A stretch of 64,000 bases of DNA from assembly GCF_001956985.1 (NCBI RefSeq), contig NZ_CP019082.1, positions 1,860,001-1,924,000 of the forward strand, read 5' to 3'. Each line of letters begins with the position of its first letter. Position 1 is the first letter of the stretch. Origin of the DNA: Paludisphaera borealis. GTDB lineage: Bacteria; Planctomycetota; Planctomycetia; Isosphaerales; Isosphaeraceae. Shown here piece after piece: positions 1 to 10,309 of the stretch. The notes under the pieces were generated by a model. That model saw nothing but the letters and a program-made list of their open reading frames with translations. It was not told the DNA's origin and did no database searches. Position numbers and translations under genes: made by a program.

Positions 1-8
1 TTGAGAGA

Positions 9-1637
9 ATGATGGAGAACGTCGCAAAGCCCGAGACCTGGGCGCCGGTCCGCCGAGCCATCCTCAGCGTTTCCGACAAGCGTGGGCTCGTTGAGCTGGC
101 CCAGGCGCTGGCCGATCAAGGGGTCGACCTGATCGCCAGCGGCGGAACGCGCACGGCCCTGGCCAAGGCCGGACTGCCGGTCGTCGAGGTCGCCGAGTAC
201 ACCGGCCAGCCCGAGATCCTCGGCGGCCGGGTCAAGACCCTTCACCCCCGGATTCACGGCGGCATCCTGGCGCGCCGCAACCTTCCTGAAGACATCGAGA
301 CCCTCGCCGCCTCCGGGATGGAGCCGATCGACCTGGTGGTCGTGAACCTCTACCCGTTCGAGGCCACGATCGCGAAGCCGGACGCCAGCTTTGAAGAGGC
401 CGTCGAGAACATCGACATCGGCGGCCCGTCGCTGATCCGGGGCGCCGCCAAGAATCACGACCACGTCGCGGTGCTGACCGACCCCGACCAGTACGAGCGG
501 TTCCTCGCCGAATTCCGATCGAACGGCGGGACGACCCTCGAAACCCGCAAGCGGCTGGCCCGCGAGGCGTTCGCCCAGACCGGCGCGTACGACAAGGCGA
601 TCGCTGGTTACTTCGAGAAGTGCGCCGCGTTGGAATCCGGTTCGGAACCGGCCGCCGAGTCGCTGCCGGCGGCGCTCAACATCCAGTTCCCGCTCCGTCA
701 GCCGCTCCGCTACGGCGAGAACCCGCACCAGCAGGCGGCGATGTACGTCGACCCTTCGGCCCACGGGCCGAACCTGGCGACGGCCCGCGTGCTCCACGGC
801 AAGGAACTGTCGTACAACAACATCCTCGACCTCGACAGCGCCTTGCGGCTGATCCGCCTGTTCGACGAGCCGGCGGCCTGCATCCTCAAGCACAACAACC
901 CGTGCGGCGCGGCGATCGCCGACGACCTCGCGACGGCCTTCGAGCGCGCCTACGAGGGCGATCCCGTGAGCGCCTTCGGCGGGATCGTGGGGCTCAACCG
1001 GCCTGTCGACCTGGCCACGGCCGAGCTGATGTGCAAGCCGGGGCGGTTCCTGGAGGCGATCCTCGCCCCGGGCTTCGAGCCCGACGCCCTCGCCTTACTG
1101 ACCACCAAGCCCACCTGGAAGAACAGCATCCGCCTGATCGACCTTCAGGCCCCGATCGGCCCGGCGACGCCCTCGCCTTCGGGCTGGGATCTGCGGCGGA
1201 TCGAGGGGGGCATGCTGGCGCAGAGCTGGGACGAGTTGGAAGCCGATCCGGCTTCGGGCGAGGTAAAGTCGAAGCGGGCGCCGACCGCGACCGAGCGGCG
1301 CGATCTCGGATTCGCCTGGAAGATCGGCTCGATGGTGAAGTCGAACGCGATCGTCGTCGTCAAGGACGGCCAGTTGCTGGGCGTCGGCGCCGGTCAGATG
1401 AGCCGGCTCGACTCGGTGCGAATCGCCGTCGAGAAGGCCGGGGCGAAGGCGCGCGGCAGCGTGCTGGCTTCGGACGCGTTCTTCCCGTTCCGCGACGGCC
1501 CCGACACGGCGGCGGCGGCGGGCGTGGCCGCGATCATCCAGCCCGGCGGCTCGAAGCGCGACGTCGAAACCATCGCAGCCTGCGACGAGCACGGCATGGC
1601 CATGATCTTCACTGGCCGCCGTCACTTCCGGCATTGA
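9..1637 (+). CDS. purH: Bifunctional AICAR formyltransferase / IMP cyclohydrolase
   Basis: This enzyme catalyses the last two steps of purine synthesis in the cytoplasm: formylation of AICAR, then ring closure to IMP. The 542-aa length fits the family. The N-terminal MGS-like cyclohydrolase domain spans about residues 14-200 (ISGGTRT-like loop near 43-48, GGRVKTLHP near 72-80). The AICARFT domain follows, with the conserved RYGENPHQ motif near residue 234 and KHNNPCG near 295. Two ATG codons lie in tandem at 9 and 12 and either could be the start. The gene ends 43 bp before the phosphofructokinase gene on the same strand, so co-transcription is possible. It is a complete, ordinary housekeeping gene. 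Confidence 0.97.
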   Translation: MMENVAKPETWAPVRRAILSVSDKRGLVELAQALADQGVDLIASGGTRTALAKAGLPVVEVAEYTGQPEILGGRVKTLHPRIHGGILARRNLPEDIETLAASGMEPIDLVVVNLYPFEATIAKPDASFEEAVENIDIGGPSLIRGAAKNHDHVAVLTDPDQYERFLAEFRSNGGTTLETRKRLAREAFAQTGAYDKAIAGYFEKCAALESGSEPAAESLPAALNIQFPLRQPLRYGENPHQQAAMYVDPSAHGPNLATARVLHGKELSYNNILDLDSALRLIRLFDEPAACILKHNNPCGAAIADDLATAFERAYEGDPVSAFGGIVGLNRPVDLATAELMCKPGRFLEAILAPGFEPDALALLTTKPTWKNSIRLIDLQAPIGPATPSPSGWDLRRIEGGMLAQSWDELEADPASGEVKSKRAPTATERRDLGFAWKIGSMVKSNAIVVVKDGQLLGVGAGQMSRLDSVRIAVEKAGAKARGSVLASDAFFPFRDGPDTAAAAGVAAIIQPGGSKRDVETIAACDEHGMAMIFTGRRHFRH

Positions 1638-1680
1638 GAAGGTGTTGAACCGATCGAGTCGAGTCGAAGGACGTTGAACC

Positions 1681-2973
1681 ATGCTGACCGAGAAGGACTT
1701 CGAGATCACGACGCTCGGCCCTTGCGCGATCGACTCGCCGCTCAGGCGGCTGCGCGACGTGGGGTTCATCGAGGATTCGTCGCGGGTTCGGCTCCAGCCC
1801 AAGATCGGGCCACAGTACGCCGACGGCATGGAACTCTCGGTCGAGGAGGCCGGACCGCGCGAGCGGATCCACTTCGAACCGCGCTGGTCGTGCGGCGCGG
1901 TGGTCACGTGCGGCGGCCTCTCGCCGGGGCTCAACAACGTGATCCGGTCGGTCTATTCCGAGCTCGCTTACAACTACGAGGTCCCGCGGGTTCTCGGCGT
2001 CCGCAACGGCTACATGGGGCTCAACCCGGAATCGGGGCTGAAACTGGTCGAGTTGACCCCGGCGTACGTCGATCACATCCACGACATGGGCGGCACCGTC
2101 CTGGGAAGCTCGCGAGGCCCGCAAGATCCCGCGGTGATCGTCGACGCCCTCGTCCGCGAATCGATCGACATGCTGTTCTGCGTGGGCGGCGACGGAACCC
2201 AGCGCGGGGCGGCGAAGATCGCCGCGGAAGTACAACGGCGCGGGCTCGACAAGGCGATCGTCGGCATCCCCAAGACGATCGACAACGACATCGAATTCGT
2301 TTATACGTCGTTCGGCTACTACACGGCGCTTGAGAAGGCGCAAGAGGTGTTGCGGGGGGCGCACGTGGAGGCCCGCTGCGCGCCCAACGGCATCGGCCTG
2401 GTGAAGCTGATGGGACGCGACGCCGGCTTCATCGCGGCGGGCGCGGCGCTCGCCAGCCAGGACGCCAACTTCGTCCTGATCCCTGAAGTCCCCGTCCGGC
2501 TCGACGGCGAGCACGGCTTTCTCGCGGCCCTCGAACACAGGCTGGCGACTCGTGAGCACGCGCTGGTGGTCGTCGCCGAAGGGGCCTGCCAGGATCTGCT
2601 CAACCGCGCCAGGGCCGCCGAGACCGACGCCTCCGGGAACATCCTCCACGAGGACGTCGGCCTGTTCCTCCGCGACGAGATCAAGCGCTATTTCAAGGCG
2701 AAGGGGATCGCGATCAACCTCAAGTATCTCGACCCCAGCTACTTCATCCGCTCGGTGCCGGCGAACTCGTCGGACCGCATTCTAAGCGATCAGATGGCGC
2801 GGATGGCGGTCCACGCGGGGATGGCGGGCAAGACCGGCGTGATGATCGGCTCGATCCACAACGAGCTGGTCCACGTCCCCATCACTACGTCCATCGCCCA
2901 TCGCAAGCGAGTCGATACCGCGAGCGACCTGTGGACCGCCGTGATGCGATCCACGGGACAGCCCGCCTGGTGA
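1681..2973 (+). CDS. pfkA: 6-phosphofructokinase (ATP-type, plant-like clade)
   Basis: This protein phosphorylates fructose 6-phosphate in glycolysis. It has 430 residues, longer than the roughly 320-aa E. coli PfkA and typical of the long plant-like and actinobacterial-like group. The nucleotide site shows CGGLSPGLN at 77-85 and GGDGT at 169-173, and the sugar-phosphate site shows PKTIDND at 197-203. GGDGT rather than GGDD points to ATP as donor, whereas the lysine of PKTIDND is also seen in PPi enzymes. Donor assignment is therefore an inference from motif combinations. The start ATG follows an AGGA-containing leader. The gene is convergent with the next gene, with only 8 bp between the two stops. 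Confidence 0.92.
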   Translation: MLTEKDFEITTLGPCAIDSPLRRLRDVGFIEDSSRVRLQPKIGPQYADGMELSVEEAGPRERIHFEPRWSCGAVVTCGGLSPGLNNVIRSVYSELAYNYEVPRVLGVRNGYMGLNPESGLKLVELTPAYVDHIHDMGGTVLGSSRGPQDPAVIVDALVRESIDMLFCVGGDGTQRGAAKIAAEVQRRGLDKAIVGIPKTIDNDIEFVYTSFGYYTALEKAQEVLRGAHVEARCAPNGIGLVKLMGRDAGFIAAGAALASQDANFVLIPEVPVRLDGEHGFLAALEHRLATREHALVVVAEGACQDLLNRARAAETDASGNILHEDVGLFLRDEIKRYFKAKGIAINLKYLDPSYFIRSVPANSSDRILSDQMARMAVHAGMAGKTGVMIGSIHNELVHVPITTSIAHRKRVDTASDLWTAVMRSTGQPAW

Positions 2974-2981
2974 ACCGACGC

Positions 2982-5387
2982 TCAACGATGCCCGCCGCCA
3001 CCGCTGAAACCACCGCCGCCGTGCATGCCGCCTCCGCTGAAGCCTCCGCCGCTGAAACCACCGCCGCGCATGCCGCCTCCGCTGAAGCCTCCGCCGCTGA
3101 AGCCGCTTCCAGTGAAGCCGCCTCCGCCGCTGACTCCGCTTCCGCTGAAGCCGCCCGCGCTGCGCATGCCGCCTCCGCTGAAGCCGCCTCCGCTGCTGAG
3201 GCCGTTTCCACTGAACCCGCCTCCGCTATACCCCGAACCGAGGCCGCTGCTAAATCCACCGCCCGGCGAGCCGCCGGAGTTCATGGCGCCGCCGCGCATC
3301 GCTCCGTAGCTCGGAGCGGCGAAGCTGTGCGCCTGAGGAGTGAAGCCCGACGCATACGGCGAGATTCCGGCCGAACCGAAATTTCGACCCGTTGCGCCCG
3401 GGTTCGCAAATCCGGGGGTACTAGCGTGCGCCTGGCCCGCGAAGGCCGGGGGTGCCGCCACTGCCGCCGCGCCTGCTCCCCGCATCTGCGATGAGAAGCC
3501 GCCAGCCGCGCTCTGATGCGACATCCCCTGCCCCACGCCCGGCGCGGCGATAGCGCCGCGTCCGCCGGTCATTGCGGCGGTATTGGAGTTGAAGGCGGGC
3601 CGCGCTGTAGTGTGCTGGATCGCCGGCGATCGGGTCACGCCGTTGAACGCGTGATTCCAGGTGCCCATCGACGCGGCCGCGCCGGCGGTCTGTCGACCCG
3701 CGGCGGGTCGCATGCTGCCGTGCTGGAGGGCGGGCGAAGCATGGTTCGCGGCCACCGCATTTTGCGAGGCGAGGTTCGCGAACGGACGCGACGACGGTGG
3801 CGGCTTCACGCCTTGTCGCGCGGTCAGGCCGGCGCTTCGCATGAAGCCGCGACTCGGGAGGCCCGCATTGCCCGCGACGGCTCCACGATTCACGTTCCCA
3901 GTCTGCGCGACATTCCCGCCGGTTCGACCTCCTTTCGGTCCCATTGGGTTGTTCGGGCCGTTGACCATGTGCCCGCGCCCACTGTTCTGGAACGGAAAAC
4001 GATTGCCGAACTGATTGAAGTTGCTTCCTAGAAGGAATCCGTTCAAGCCCAGGAGGGGAGATCCGAATCCTCCAAAACCGAAACCGCCGAGGCCGAAGAA
4101 CGGAAATCCGAAACCGCCGAGGCCGAATCCGTTCAAGCCGAGGATGGGAGATCCGAATCCTCCCAAACCAAGCCCACCCCAGCCCCAGCCGGGCGAGCCC
4201 CAACCAAGCCCGCTCCAACCCCAGCCGGGAAAGCCCCAGCCGAGCCCGCCCCAGCCGAGCCCGCCCCAACCAAGGCCGCCCCCGCCCCAGCCCCAGCCGG
4301 GAAAGGCCCACCCAAGCCCGCCCCAGCCGGGCGAGCCCCAACCAAGCCCGCCCCAGCCCCAGCCGGGAAAGCCCCAGCCGAACCCGCCGCCGTACGCGGC
4401 GTACGTCAAAGGCGCTGCGTAGTAGGGATATCCGTTGCCGTAAAACGGGTAATCGAGATATCCGTAATAGCCGTCGAGATTCCCGTAATTGGCATAACCG
4501 TAAAACCGGCCGTCGTCGTCGTAAGAGACCCCGGGATAGCCGTCGTAGTAGGAATTGGAACGGCCGAACGCCCCGTACAACTGGCCGTACATCTCGGGCG
4601 AGACGGTCGTGTACGGCTGATACGACAGGTCGGCAGTACCGTTTTCTCCCTGGGTGATCTCGGCCGGCGCGAACAGGGTGCCGCGATCCTCAAGCGTCCG
4701 GTCCCAGAAGCCTTCCTGAAACAACCAGCCTTCGGGCTGACGAATCCAGCTCGCGGGAACCCACGACCAGCCGGGCTGGGTGTTCGTCCAGAAGCCTTTT
4801 TTCCAGACCACGCCGTCACCGTCCGGGTAATACTGGCCGGGGACGTAGAAGCAGTCGGACGTCGCCGACGCCGGCGGTTCGCCTGGATCGTCGTCGGGAC
4901 GCGCGGCGGGAGGGCCGGTCTTGCGGTAGTTGACGCGGTCGGTCTTCCGATCGCTCCAGAAACCGGACACGCGGTACCAGCCCTTGTCGTCGCGCTTCCA
5001 GAAGCCGTTGACCCAGAACCGACCCGGAGGAGGCACCCGCCAGCTTCCCGTCACCCAGACGAAGTCTTTCCGCCCGGGGTTCCACTCCCAGTAGCCTTCG
5101 ATCCAGACTGCCTTGGAGTTCGGCGGGTCGAGCGCCGGACGTTCGATCACGTCGGGAGGCGGGGATTTCTCGATCCGCTGAGGCTCGCGATCCTTGCGGG
5201 GCGACAGGAACGACTCGTGCAACGGCCCCACGTTCAGGGCTCGCAACGAGCCGACCGCCACGCGTTCGCCTCGCCCCGCATCGACGACCAGCGGCGCGGT
5301 CGCTGCGTCCTGGAACGGACCTCCGAACGCGGGCGAAACGACAAGGATCCAGGAAAGACCCAATCCAAGTTTTTGCAGGTGATTCAT
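2982..5387 (-). CDS. Secreted YXWGXW-repeat protein with Gly/Trp-rich low-complexity C-terminus
   Basis: The predicted 801-aa protein starts at the ATG whose complement is at 5385-5387, because this gives a clean signal peptide (MNHLQKLGLGLSWILVV...). An upstream in-frame start would add 43 unlikely residues. Residues about 85-240 hold tandem aromatic repeats of the type VWIEGYW, WVTGSW, FWVNGFW, YRVSGFW and WKKGFW, which match the YXWGXW repeat family of envelope proteins. A Tyr/Gly stretch follows, then GWGFPGWGWGG repeats (4140-4400), an Ala/Ser/Gln section, and GGGFSGGG repeats to the C-terminus (2985-3300). The function is unknown. A surface or matrix protein is a reasonable guess. Nothing catalytic is visible. 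Confidence 0.85.
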   Translation of the reverse strand: MNHLQKLGLGLSWILVVSPAFGGPFQDAATAPLVVDAGRGERVAVGSLRALNVGPLHESFLSPRKDREPQRIEKSPPPDVIERPALDPPNSKAVWIEGYWEWNPGRKDFVWVTGSWRVPPPGRFWVNGFWKRDDKGWYRVSGFWSDRKTDRVNYRKTGPPAARPDDDPGEPPASATSDCFYVPGQYYPDGDGVVWKKGFWTNTQPGWSWVPASWIRQPEGWLFQEGFWDRTLEDRGTLFAPAEITQGENGTADLSYQPYTTVSPEMYGQLYGAFGRSNSYYDGYPGVSYDDDGRFYGYANYGNLDGYYGYLDYPFYGNGYPYYAAPLTYAAYGGGFGWGFPGWGWGGLGWGSPGWGGLGWAFPGWGWGGGGLGWGGLGWGGLGWGFPGWGWSGLGWGSPGWGWGGLGLGGFGSPILGLNGFGLGGFGFPFFGLGGFGFGGFGSPLLGLNGFLLGSNFNQFGNRFPFQNSGRGHMVNGPNNPMGPKGGRTGGNVAQTGNVNRGAVAGNAGLPSRGFMRSAGLTARQGVKPPPSSRPFANLASQNAVAANHASPALQHGSMRPAAGRQTAGAAASMGTWNHAFNGVTRSPAIQHTTARPAFNSNTAAMTGGRGAIAAPGVGQGMSHQSAAGGFSSQMRGAGAAAVAAPPAFAGQAHASTPGFANPGATGRNFGSAGISPYASGFTPQAHSFAAPSYGAMRGGAMNSGGSPGGGFSSGLGSGYSGGGFSGNGLSSGGGFSGGGMRSAGGFSGSGVSGGGGFTGSGFSGGGFSGGGMRGGGFSGGGFSGGGMHGGGGFSGGGGHR
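2985..3310. repeat. Tandem imperfect repeats encoding GGGFSGGG units
   Basis: On the plus strand this stretch is a run of 9- to 18-bp units built from CCGCCTCCGCTGAA-like words. On the minus strand they encode G(G)GFSGGG repeats at the end of the YXWGXW protein. Unit number could change by slippage or recombination, always in multiples of three bases. Confidence 0.8.
4140..4400. repeat. Tandem repeats encoding GWGG/FPGWGW units
   Basis: The plus strand shows repeated CCCCAGCCCCAGCCGGG / CCAAGCCCGCCCCAG words. The minus strand reads as alternating GLGWG, SPGWG and FPGWGWGG units inside the YXWGXW protein. It is a second low-complexity block, distinct from the GGFSGG block at 2985-3310. Confidence 0.8.
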
Positions 5388-5864
5388 GGTGGGAACTCCG
5401 CCGGGCGTGTCCGCCGACTGCAAGGCGTGAGGAGTCGCTGCACGTCTATACGATGCGGCCCGAAGAGCGGGTGAAAGGATTTTCGGAATCGGGCGTCGAG
5501 CGAGCGGCGCAATCACTGCGAGGCCACGCCCGACAACAACAATTGTACTCGTGCCGAGATGGCGGAGCCATGGTCGCAGCCAGTCCAGACTGTCGGATTC
5601 AGCACGATTCGCGCTTCTCGCATTTCCGAGCGCGTACTATGATTGAGTGAAGACCTATTGGCTCTCGGCTCATCTCCGGCCGGCGCGGGCGTTGGGACGC
5701 CGCCTTCAATCAAGGGCGAAGGGCTTCCGCCGCTCACCTTCCGAAATCCTAACGACGTCATGGCTTGAAACGGTGGCGGTCGAAGCCGCGGCCGTCGACG
5801 CGCTGAGCGGAAACAAGAACTCTTCGTCGTCAACTGAGCCCATCTCGACCGATACGAATATGCT
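5388..5864. other. Divergent intergenic region, no gene recognised
   Basis: This 477-bp gap lies between the divergent YXWGXW-protein gene and the FHA gene and should hold both promoters. I see no convincing conserved coding sequence or RNA gene. A 73-codon ORF (5647-5868) overlaps the FHA start but has no family resemblance and is probably chance. Confidence 0.6.
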
Positions 5865-6431
5865 ATGAAAGCTGAGCTTGTCCCCGACAATGGCGATCGT
5901 CCGATTCCGATCACGCGCGACCTGACCGTCGTGGGCCGTCGTGAGTTCGCGGACGTCGTCATCGACCATGCCAGCCTGTCCAAACGGCACTGTCTGCTGG
6001 TCAAGACGGACGGCCTGCTGGTCATCCGCGACCTCATCACGACCAACGGCACCAAGGTCAAGGGGCAGCGAATCCGGTGGGCCGCGCTCCTGCCCGACGA
6101 CCGGATCGCGCTGGGCGACTACAAGATGCGGGTCTATCTCGGCCCCGACAACGTCCCCGCCCCTTCGGAATTATACGAGACGCGCGAGAAGGCTGCGGCC
6201 GCCCGCCAGGGCCGAACCACCGCGCCTCCGGTCGACGAGTTTCCGGACGCCTACGCCGGCACGCGTGGAATGGCGCAGTTTCCAGGCTTCGCCGCCCCTT
6301 CGTCGATCGATGACCTCGTCTCGCTCCCCGGCCTGCCTCAGCCGAGCCGGCCGGACGATGCGCTGTCGCCGCCCCGAAGTTCGTTCACGTTCGTGGACGA
6401 CGACGACGACGACCTGATCGACCTCGACTGA
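5865..6431 (+). CDS. FHA-domain protein
   Basis: This is a 188-aa cytoplasmic protein with an N-terminal forkhead-associated domain over about residues 10-90. Family hallmarks are visible: GRREFADVVI (GR arginine), SLSKRHC (the Ser and the RHC variant of SxxH) and TTNGTKVKG (the NG turn). Such domains bind phosphothreonine peptides, usually downstream of Ser/Thr kinases. The C-terminal half is Pro/Ala-rich and ends in an Asp-rich tail (DDDDDDLIDLD), which looks disordered. No signal peptide is seen. The gene stands alone and is convergent with csrA. The partner kinase cannot be inferred from the neighbours. Confidence 0.85.
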   Translation: MKAELVPDNGDRPIPITRDLTVVGRREFADVVIDHASLSKRHCLLVKTDGLLVIRDLITTNGTKVKGQRIRWAALLPDDRIALGDYKMRVYLGPDNVPAPSELYETREKAAAARQGRTTAPPVDEFPDAYAGTRGMAQFPGFAAPSSIDDLVSLPGLPQPSRPDDALSPPRSSFTFVDDDDDDLIDLD

Positions 6432-6890
6432 GTCGACGCGATCAGCGAATCGGTTCGCGACGGCATGCCCGAATACGAGTCCGACGCGCCAGCGAGTGCA
6501 GGGTTCTGCGTTCGCTGATTCAGCACGCTGATCGGGAACGCGCTCGCAGTGCTCTGAAAATTCCGGTCCGTGGTCTGCCGTAGGGGCGCCCCTCGTGGGT
6601 GCCCGATCGCCGAGCGTGAGCGGTCGATCTGAAACGAACCGGGCACCCACAAGGGGCGCCCCTACGAGACCCGGTCGTGACGCCATGCGAAAAGCCCCCC
6701 GTTTTCGTGAGGTCGGGCGACCCGACGGCGTCATGATGGTTGGAAACAACAAACCGGACGCGCGACGTCCGAGAGTGGGCGTCGCCGTCCGGCTGGATGC
6801 GGGTGCGGATAGTGGGGGGCGTTGCGTCGGCCGTCGCGTCGGCCGACGCCGATCCAGGTTCAGCGAGAGAACCGGAGGGCGCTTGCGTGC
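6432..6890. other. Convergent intergenic region holding a palindromic repeat
   Basis: This 459-bp gap lies between the stops of the FHA gene and csrA. Its only clear content is the 25-bp inverted repeat at 6580-6665. The rest shows no coding or RNA features that I can support. Confidence 0.6.
6580..6665. repeat. 25-bp inverted repeat, REP-like palindrome
   Basis: The arms at 6580-6604 and 6641-6665 (beginning GTAGGGGCGCCCCT and ending GGGGCGCCCCTAC) are reverse complements with one mismatch, around a 36-base loop. The motif resembles the dispersed TAGGGGC...GGGTGCCC repeats of many large bacterial genomes. It lies between convergent stops, where it could also act as a bidirectional terminator. 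There is no transposase and no obvious target duplication. Confidence 0.8.
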
Positions 6891-7157
6891 TCAGACCTCT
6901 TCGGGGCGTGAGCGACGCACGTCGCGCCGGACCGGCGGTGTGAGGCGTTCGATCTGGCGAGCTTCTTGGGGTTCCAAGCGGCTCGCTTGCCGATTCTCGC
7001 GTTGGATCGCTTCGTACACTTCTTGGCGGTGTACGGAGATCTCGATCGGGGCCGCGATCCCCAATCGGACCTTATCGCCCCGAATATCCACCACGGTGAT
7101 GACAATGTCATCGCCAATGATGATACTCTCGTCGCGGTGTCGGGACAGGACCAGCAT
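6891..7157 (-). CDS. csrA: Carbon storage regulator / translational regulator CsrA
   Basis: This is an 88-aa RNA-binding dimer-forming protein. It starts with the diagnostic MLVLSRHRDESIIIG, followed by VRLGIAAP and EISVHRQEVYEAI. The core of about 60 residues is followed by a charged Arg/Glu-rich tail. The start is set by MLVLSR; an upstream in-frame codon is too early. A strong purine-rich leader (GGAGGAAGGAG) precedes the ATG and carries several GGA triplets, the core of CsrA binding sites, so autoregulation is plausible. It lies 132 bp downstream of fliW on the same strand. FliW is the known protein antagonist of CsrA, and this is the classic pair. Confidence 0.95.
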   Translation of the reverse strand: MLVLSRHRDESIIIGDDIVITVVDIRGDKVRLGIAAPIEISVHRQEVYEAIQRENRQASRLEPQEARQIERLTPPVRRDVRRSRPEEV

Positions 7158-7289
7158 CGTTCTCGGCTCCTTCCTCCTGCCAACGAGGCCCGTGACCATC
7201 CCCGATCACGTTGCCCGGGCTCTCGGCGACCACGACGGTGTTGGGGATGGCGTTCAGCCCACAGAAACCTAGGTGACAAACCACTCGTA

Positions 7290-7772
7290 TCACGCCGTCG
7301 CTCGCAACGGCGTCAGACCGGGCAGCAGGGTCGGCGTCGCGGATGGGGACCCTGCCATCGACTCCAGCGGGTATCGCACGGGAAACCGGCTGGAGGTCAG
7401 TACCAGCTGGCGTCCCAATCGACGAACCGGGTTGAAGACGAGCGGCCCCTGGAGGTTGACCGTCAACCCTCCCCCGCCGCGATTCAAAACCACGTAAATC
7501 ATCGCAGTGCGTTCGTCGTGCAGCTCCAGGGCCGCTCGATCGCCCGGGCGGATCTCGATCCGGTAATCGCTGACCGCCAGGGGCGGGGCGACCAGACCGA
7601 ACGCCAGGTCGGGAGCGGTGGTGCTCTGCAACCACGACAACCCCGAGACGACGGGGTCGGGCAGGTGCAGATACTGCGTATACGAACGGAACCCGAGAAG
7701 TCCTTCCGGAATCCGGTAGATTTCCGATTCGGGCGCCTGGATCAGGCCGAAGCGGGTCGTGAGAATATTCAC
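7290..7772 (-). CDS. fliW: Flagellar assembly factor FliW (CsrA antagonist)
   Basis: The 160-aa cytoplasmic protein shows family features: MNILTTRFG at the start, IYRIPEGLLGF near residues 18-28, LQSTTAPDLAF near 48-58, and a C-terminal LTVNLQGPLVFNP motif. In Bacillus and Campylobacter, FliW binds CsrA and flagellin alternately, linking flagellin level to translation. The ATG is preceded by a near-perfect Shine-Dalgarno sequence (AAGGAGGTAA). It is followed by csrA in the same direction. No flagellar structural gene occurs in the window. The C-terminal 25 residues are Pro/Thr/Ser-rich and probably unstructured. Confidence 0.92.
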   Translation of the reverse strand: MNILTTRFGLIQAPESEIYRIPEGLLGFRSYTQYLHLPDPVVSGLSWLQSTTAPDLAFGLVAPPLAVSDYRIEIRPGDRAALELHDERTAMIYVVLNRGGGGLTVNLQGPLVFNPVRRLGRQLVLTSSRFPVRYPLESMAGSPSATPTLLPGLTPLRATA

Positions 7773-8305
7773 TTCCTGGTTACCTCCTTGAACGCCGGGC
7801 GAAGCGAATGCCTGGTCGATCCTTCAGCGACGCTCGGCATCGCCGGGCTCCGTCGGTCGCACGTCATCGCGAACCGACGCCGAAGCCTGTCGTCTCGAGT
7901 CGTCCCGGACCCTCCCGCGAGGGAAAAGCCCCGGACTGCTTCGACGGTCTGGCCCGGCCCGTGTCCGTCACGGTCCGCCCAGTGCTGCCACGACGCATCC
8001 CGCGGACTCAACCTGGCTCGCTTCACCGGATTGCTCCGACTGGCCGAGTCAGGCTTAACCGACCGTAATATCGTCGCGCCGCAAGCGACTTGCTCACTAC
8101 TCGTCGCCGGAAATCCAAGTCGGCGCGCGCCCCGCGATGCCTGCGCCAGTCGATCCGTTCGTAACGACGACGACCGTCTCGCGGACCAATCGAACGAACC
8201 GCTCCAACCGGGATGGGCCCGAACGGCTGATCACCTAGCCGGAGAATCGGCGCGATCATTGCAATCGCGCCTCTGGAGCGACCGGACGGACCGCCGCTTG
8301 GCACG
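7773..8305. other. Intergenic region upstream of fliW, no gene recognised
   Basis: This 533-bp stretch lies between the small zinc-finger-like gene and fliW, both on the minus strand. It should contain the fliW promoter. ORFs present on both strands are Arg-rich, have no family resemblance, and look like high-GC noise. No hairpin or repeat stands out. Confidence 0.5.
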
Positions 8306-8593
8306 TCAGGTGCGGTAGTTGTCTTCGAGGCCCCAGAGCCGCTGAAGCTGGCGGTCGCGCTTTCCGGACTCGTAGCGGAAGATGGCGAGTTCCTCGACGA
8401 CCTCGTTGGGGGCGGGCTTGTACTGGTGCTGACGTTCCTCGGCGAGCTGGAAGACGGGGCCCAGATGGTTGGAGCAGGCGAACCCGTACGTCTTCAGCTC
8501 GGCGAAGCCGCCGTCGCTCCATCGCGCGGCGATCTTGTACGACGCGGCTTCGCCGCAGCCCTCGAACGTACATTGGACGTGATGTCTGGTCAC
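8306..8593 (-). CDS. Small conserved-looking protein with a CxxxxC...CxxH pattern
   Basis: This 95-aa protein has no recognised family. It opens with QCTFEGCGEAA (Cys 8 and 13) and continues with YGFACSNHLGP (Cys and His about residues 40-43), a spacing that could bind one zinc ion. The C-terminal half is charged and probably helical (EEERQHQYK, RDRQLQRLWGLED). The translation is much better balanced than the surrounding noise ORFs, which supports it being real. No signal peptide. Function unknown. It may be an orphan gene transcribed ahead of the fliW-csrA pair. Confidence 0.65.
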   Translation of the reverse strand: MTRHHVQCTFEGCGEAASYKIAARWSDGGFAELKTYGFACSNHLGPVFQLAEERQHQYKPAPNEVVEELAIFRYESGKRDRQLQRLWGLEDNYRT

Positions 8594-8869
8594 GGACGTG
8601 CCCCGGCCCGGTTACGAACGCTCGCCGACCGATCGGCCGACGACGGACGCTCGTAACCTGAATCATAGCGAATTCCGATTCGCGATCGCCAGCCGAGCGG
8701 CCGGATCATCGCCGACGGACGCTCACGCCCGGGGACGAATTGACCGGATCGTCGGCCCCGGTCTACCATAGAGGCCACCCATCAGCCGACTGGAACGGGT
8801 GTTTCCGCGGGCTTGGCTCGGGTCGACGGTTCTCCGGGATCGGTCCGAGAGGTTCTGAGAGGACGTTGA

Positions 8870-10210
<1,341 letters not shown>

Positions 10211-10245
10211 CCCGAGCAGGCTTCGCGAATGATCAACGAACAACA

Positions 10246-10288
10246 GGGGCCGCCGGTAAGCTTGAAGGCGAACCGACGGCCCCTTTTT
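10246..10288 (+). terminator. Rho-independent terminator after thiC
   Basis: GGGGCCGCCGGT (10246-10257) pairs with ACCGACGGCCCC (10272-10283) with one internal mismatch, around a 14-base loop, and is followed by TTTTT (10284-10288). The T tract is on the thiC side. It also separates thiC from the convergent ceramidase-like gene. Confidence 0.85.
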
Positions 10289-10309
10289 CGTGTTCCGCTT
10301 CGTCGATCC

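Noticed and set aside
1609-2649. 346-codon minus-strand ORF opposite purH/pfkA
   Set aside because: It is the antisense shadow of a well-supported pfkA gene in high-GC DNA, with typical D/R/V-rich shadow composition.
5647-5868. 73-codon ORF overlapping the FHA start by ATGA
   Set aside because: Odd composition, no family resemblance, no ribosome site. Probably chance.
6966-8318. 450-codon plus-strand ORF across csrA and fliW
   Set aside because: Antisense to two clear genes with strong ribosome sites. Composition is noise-like.
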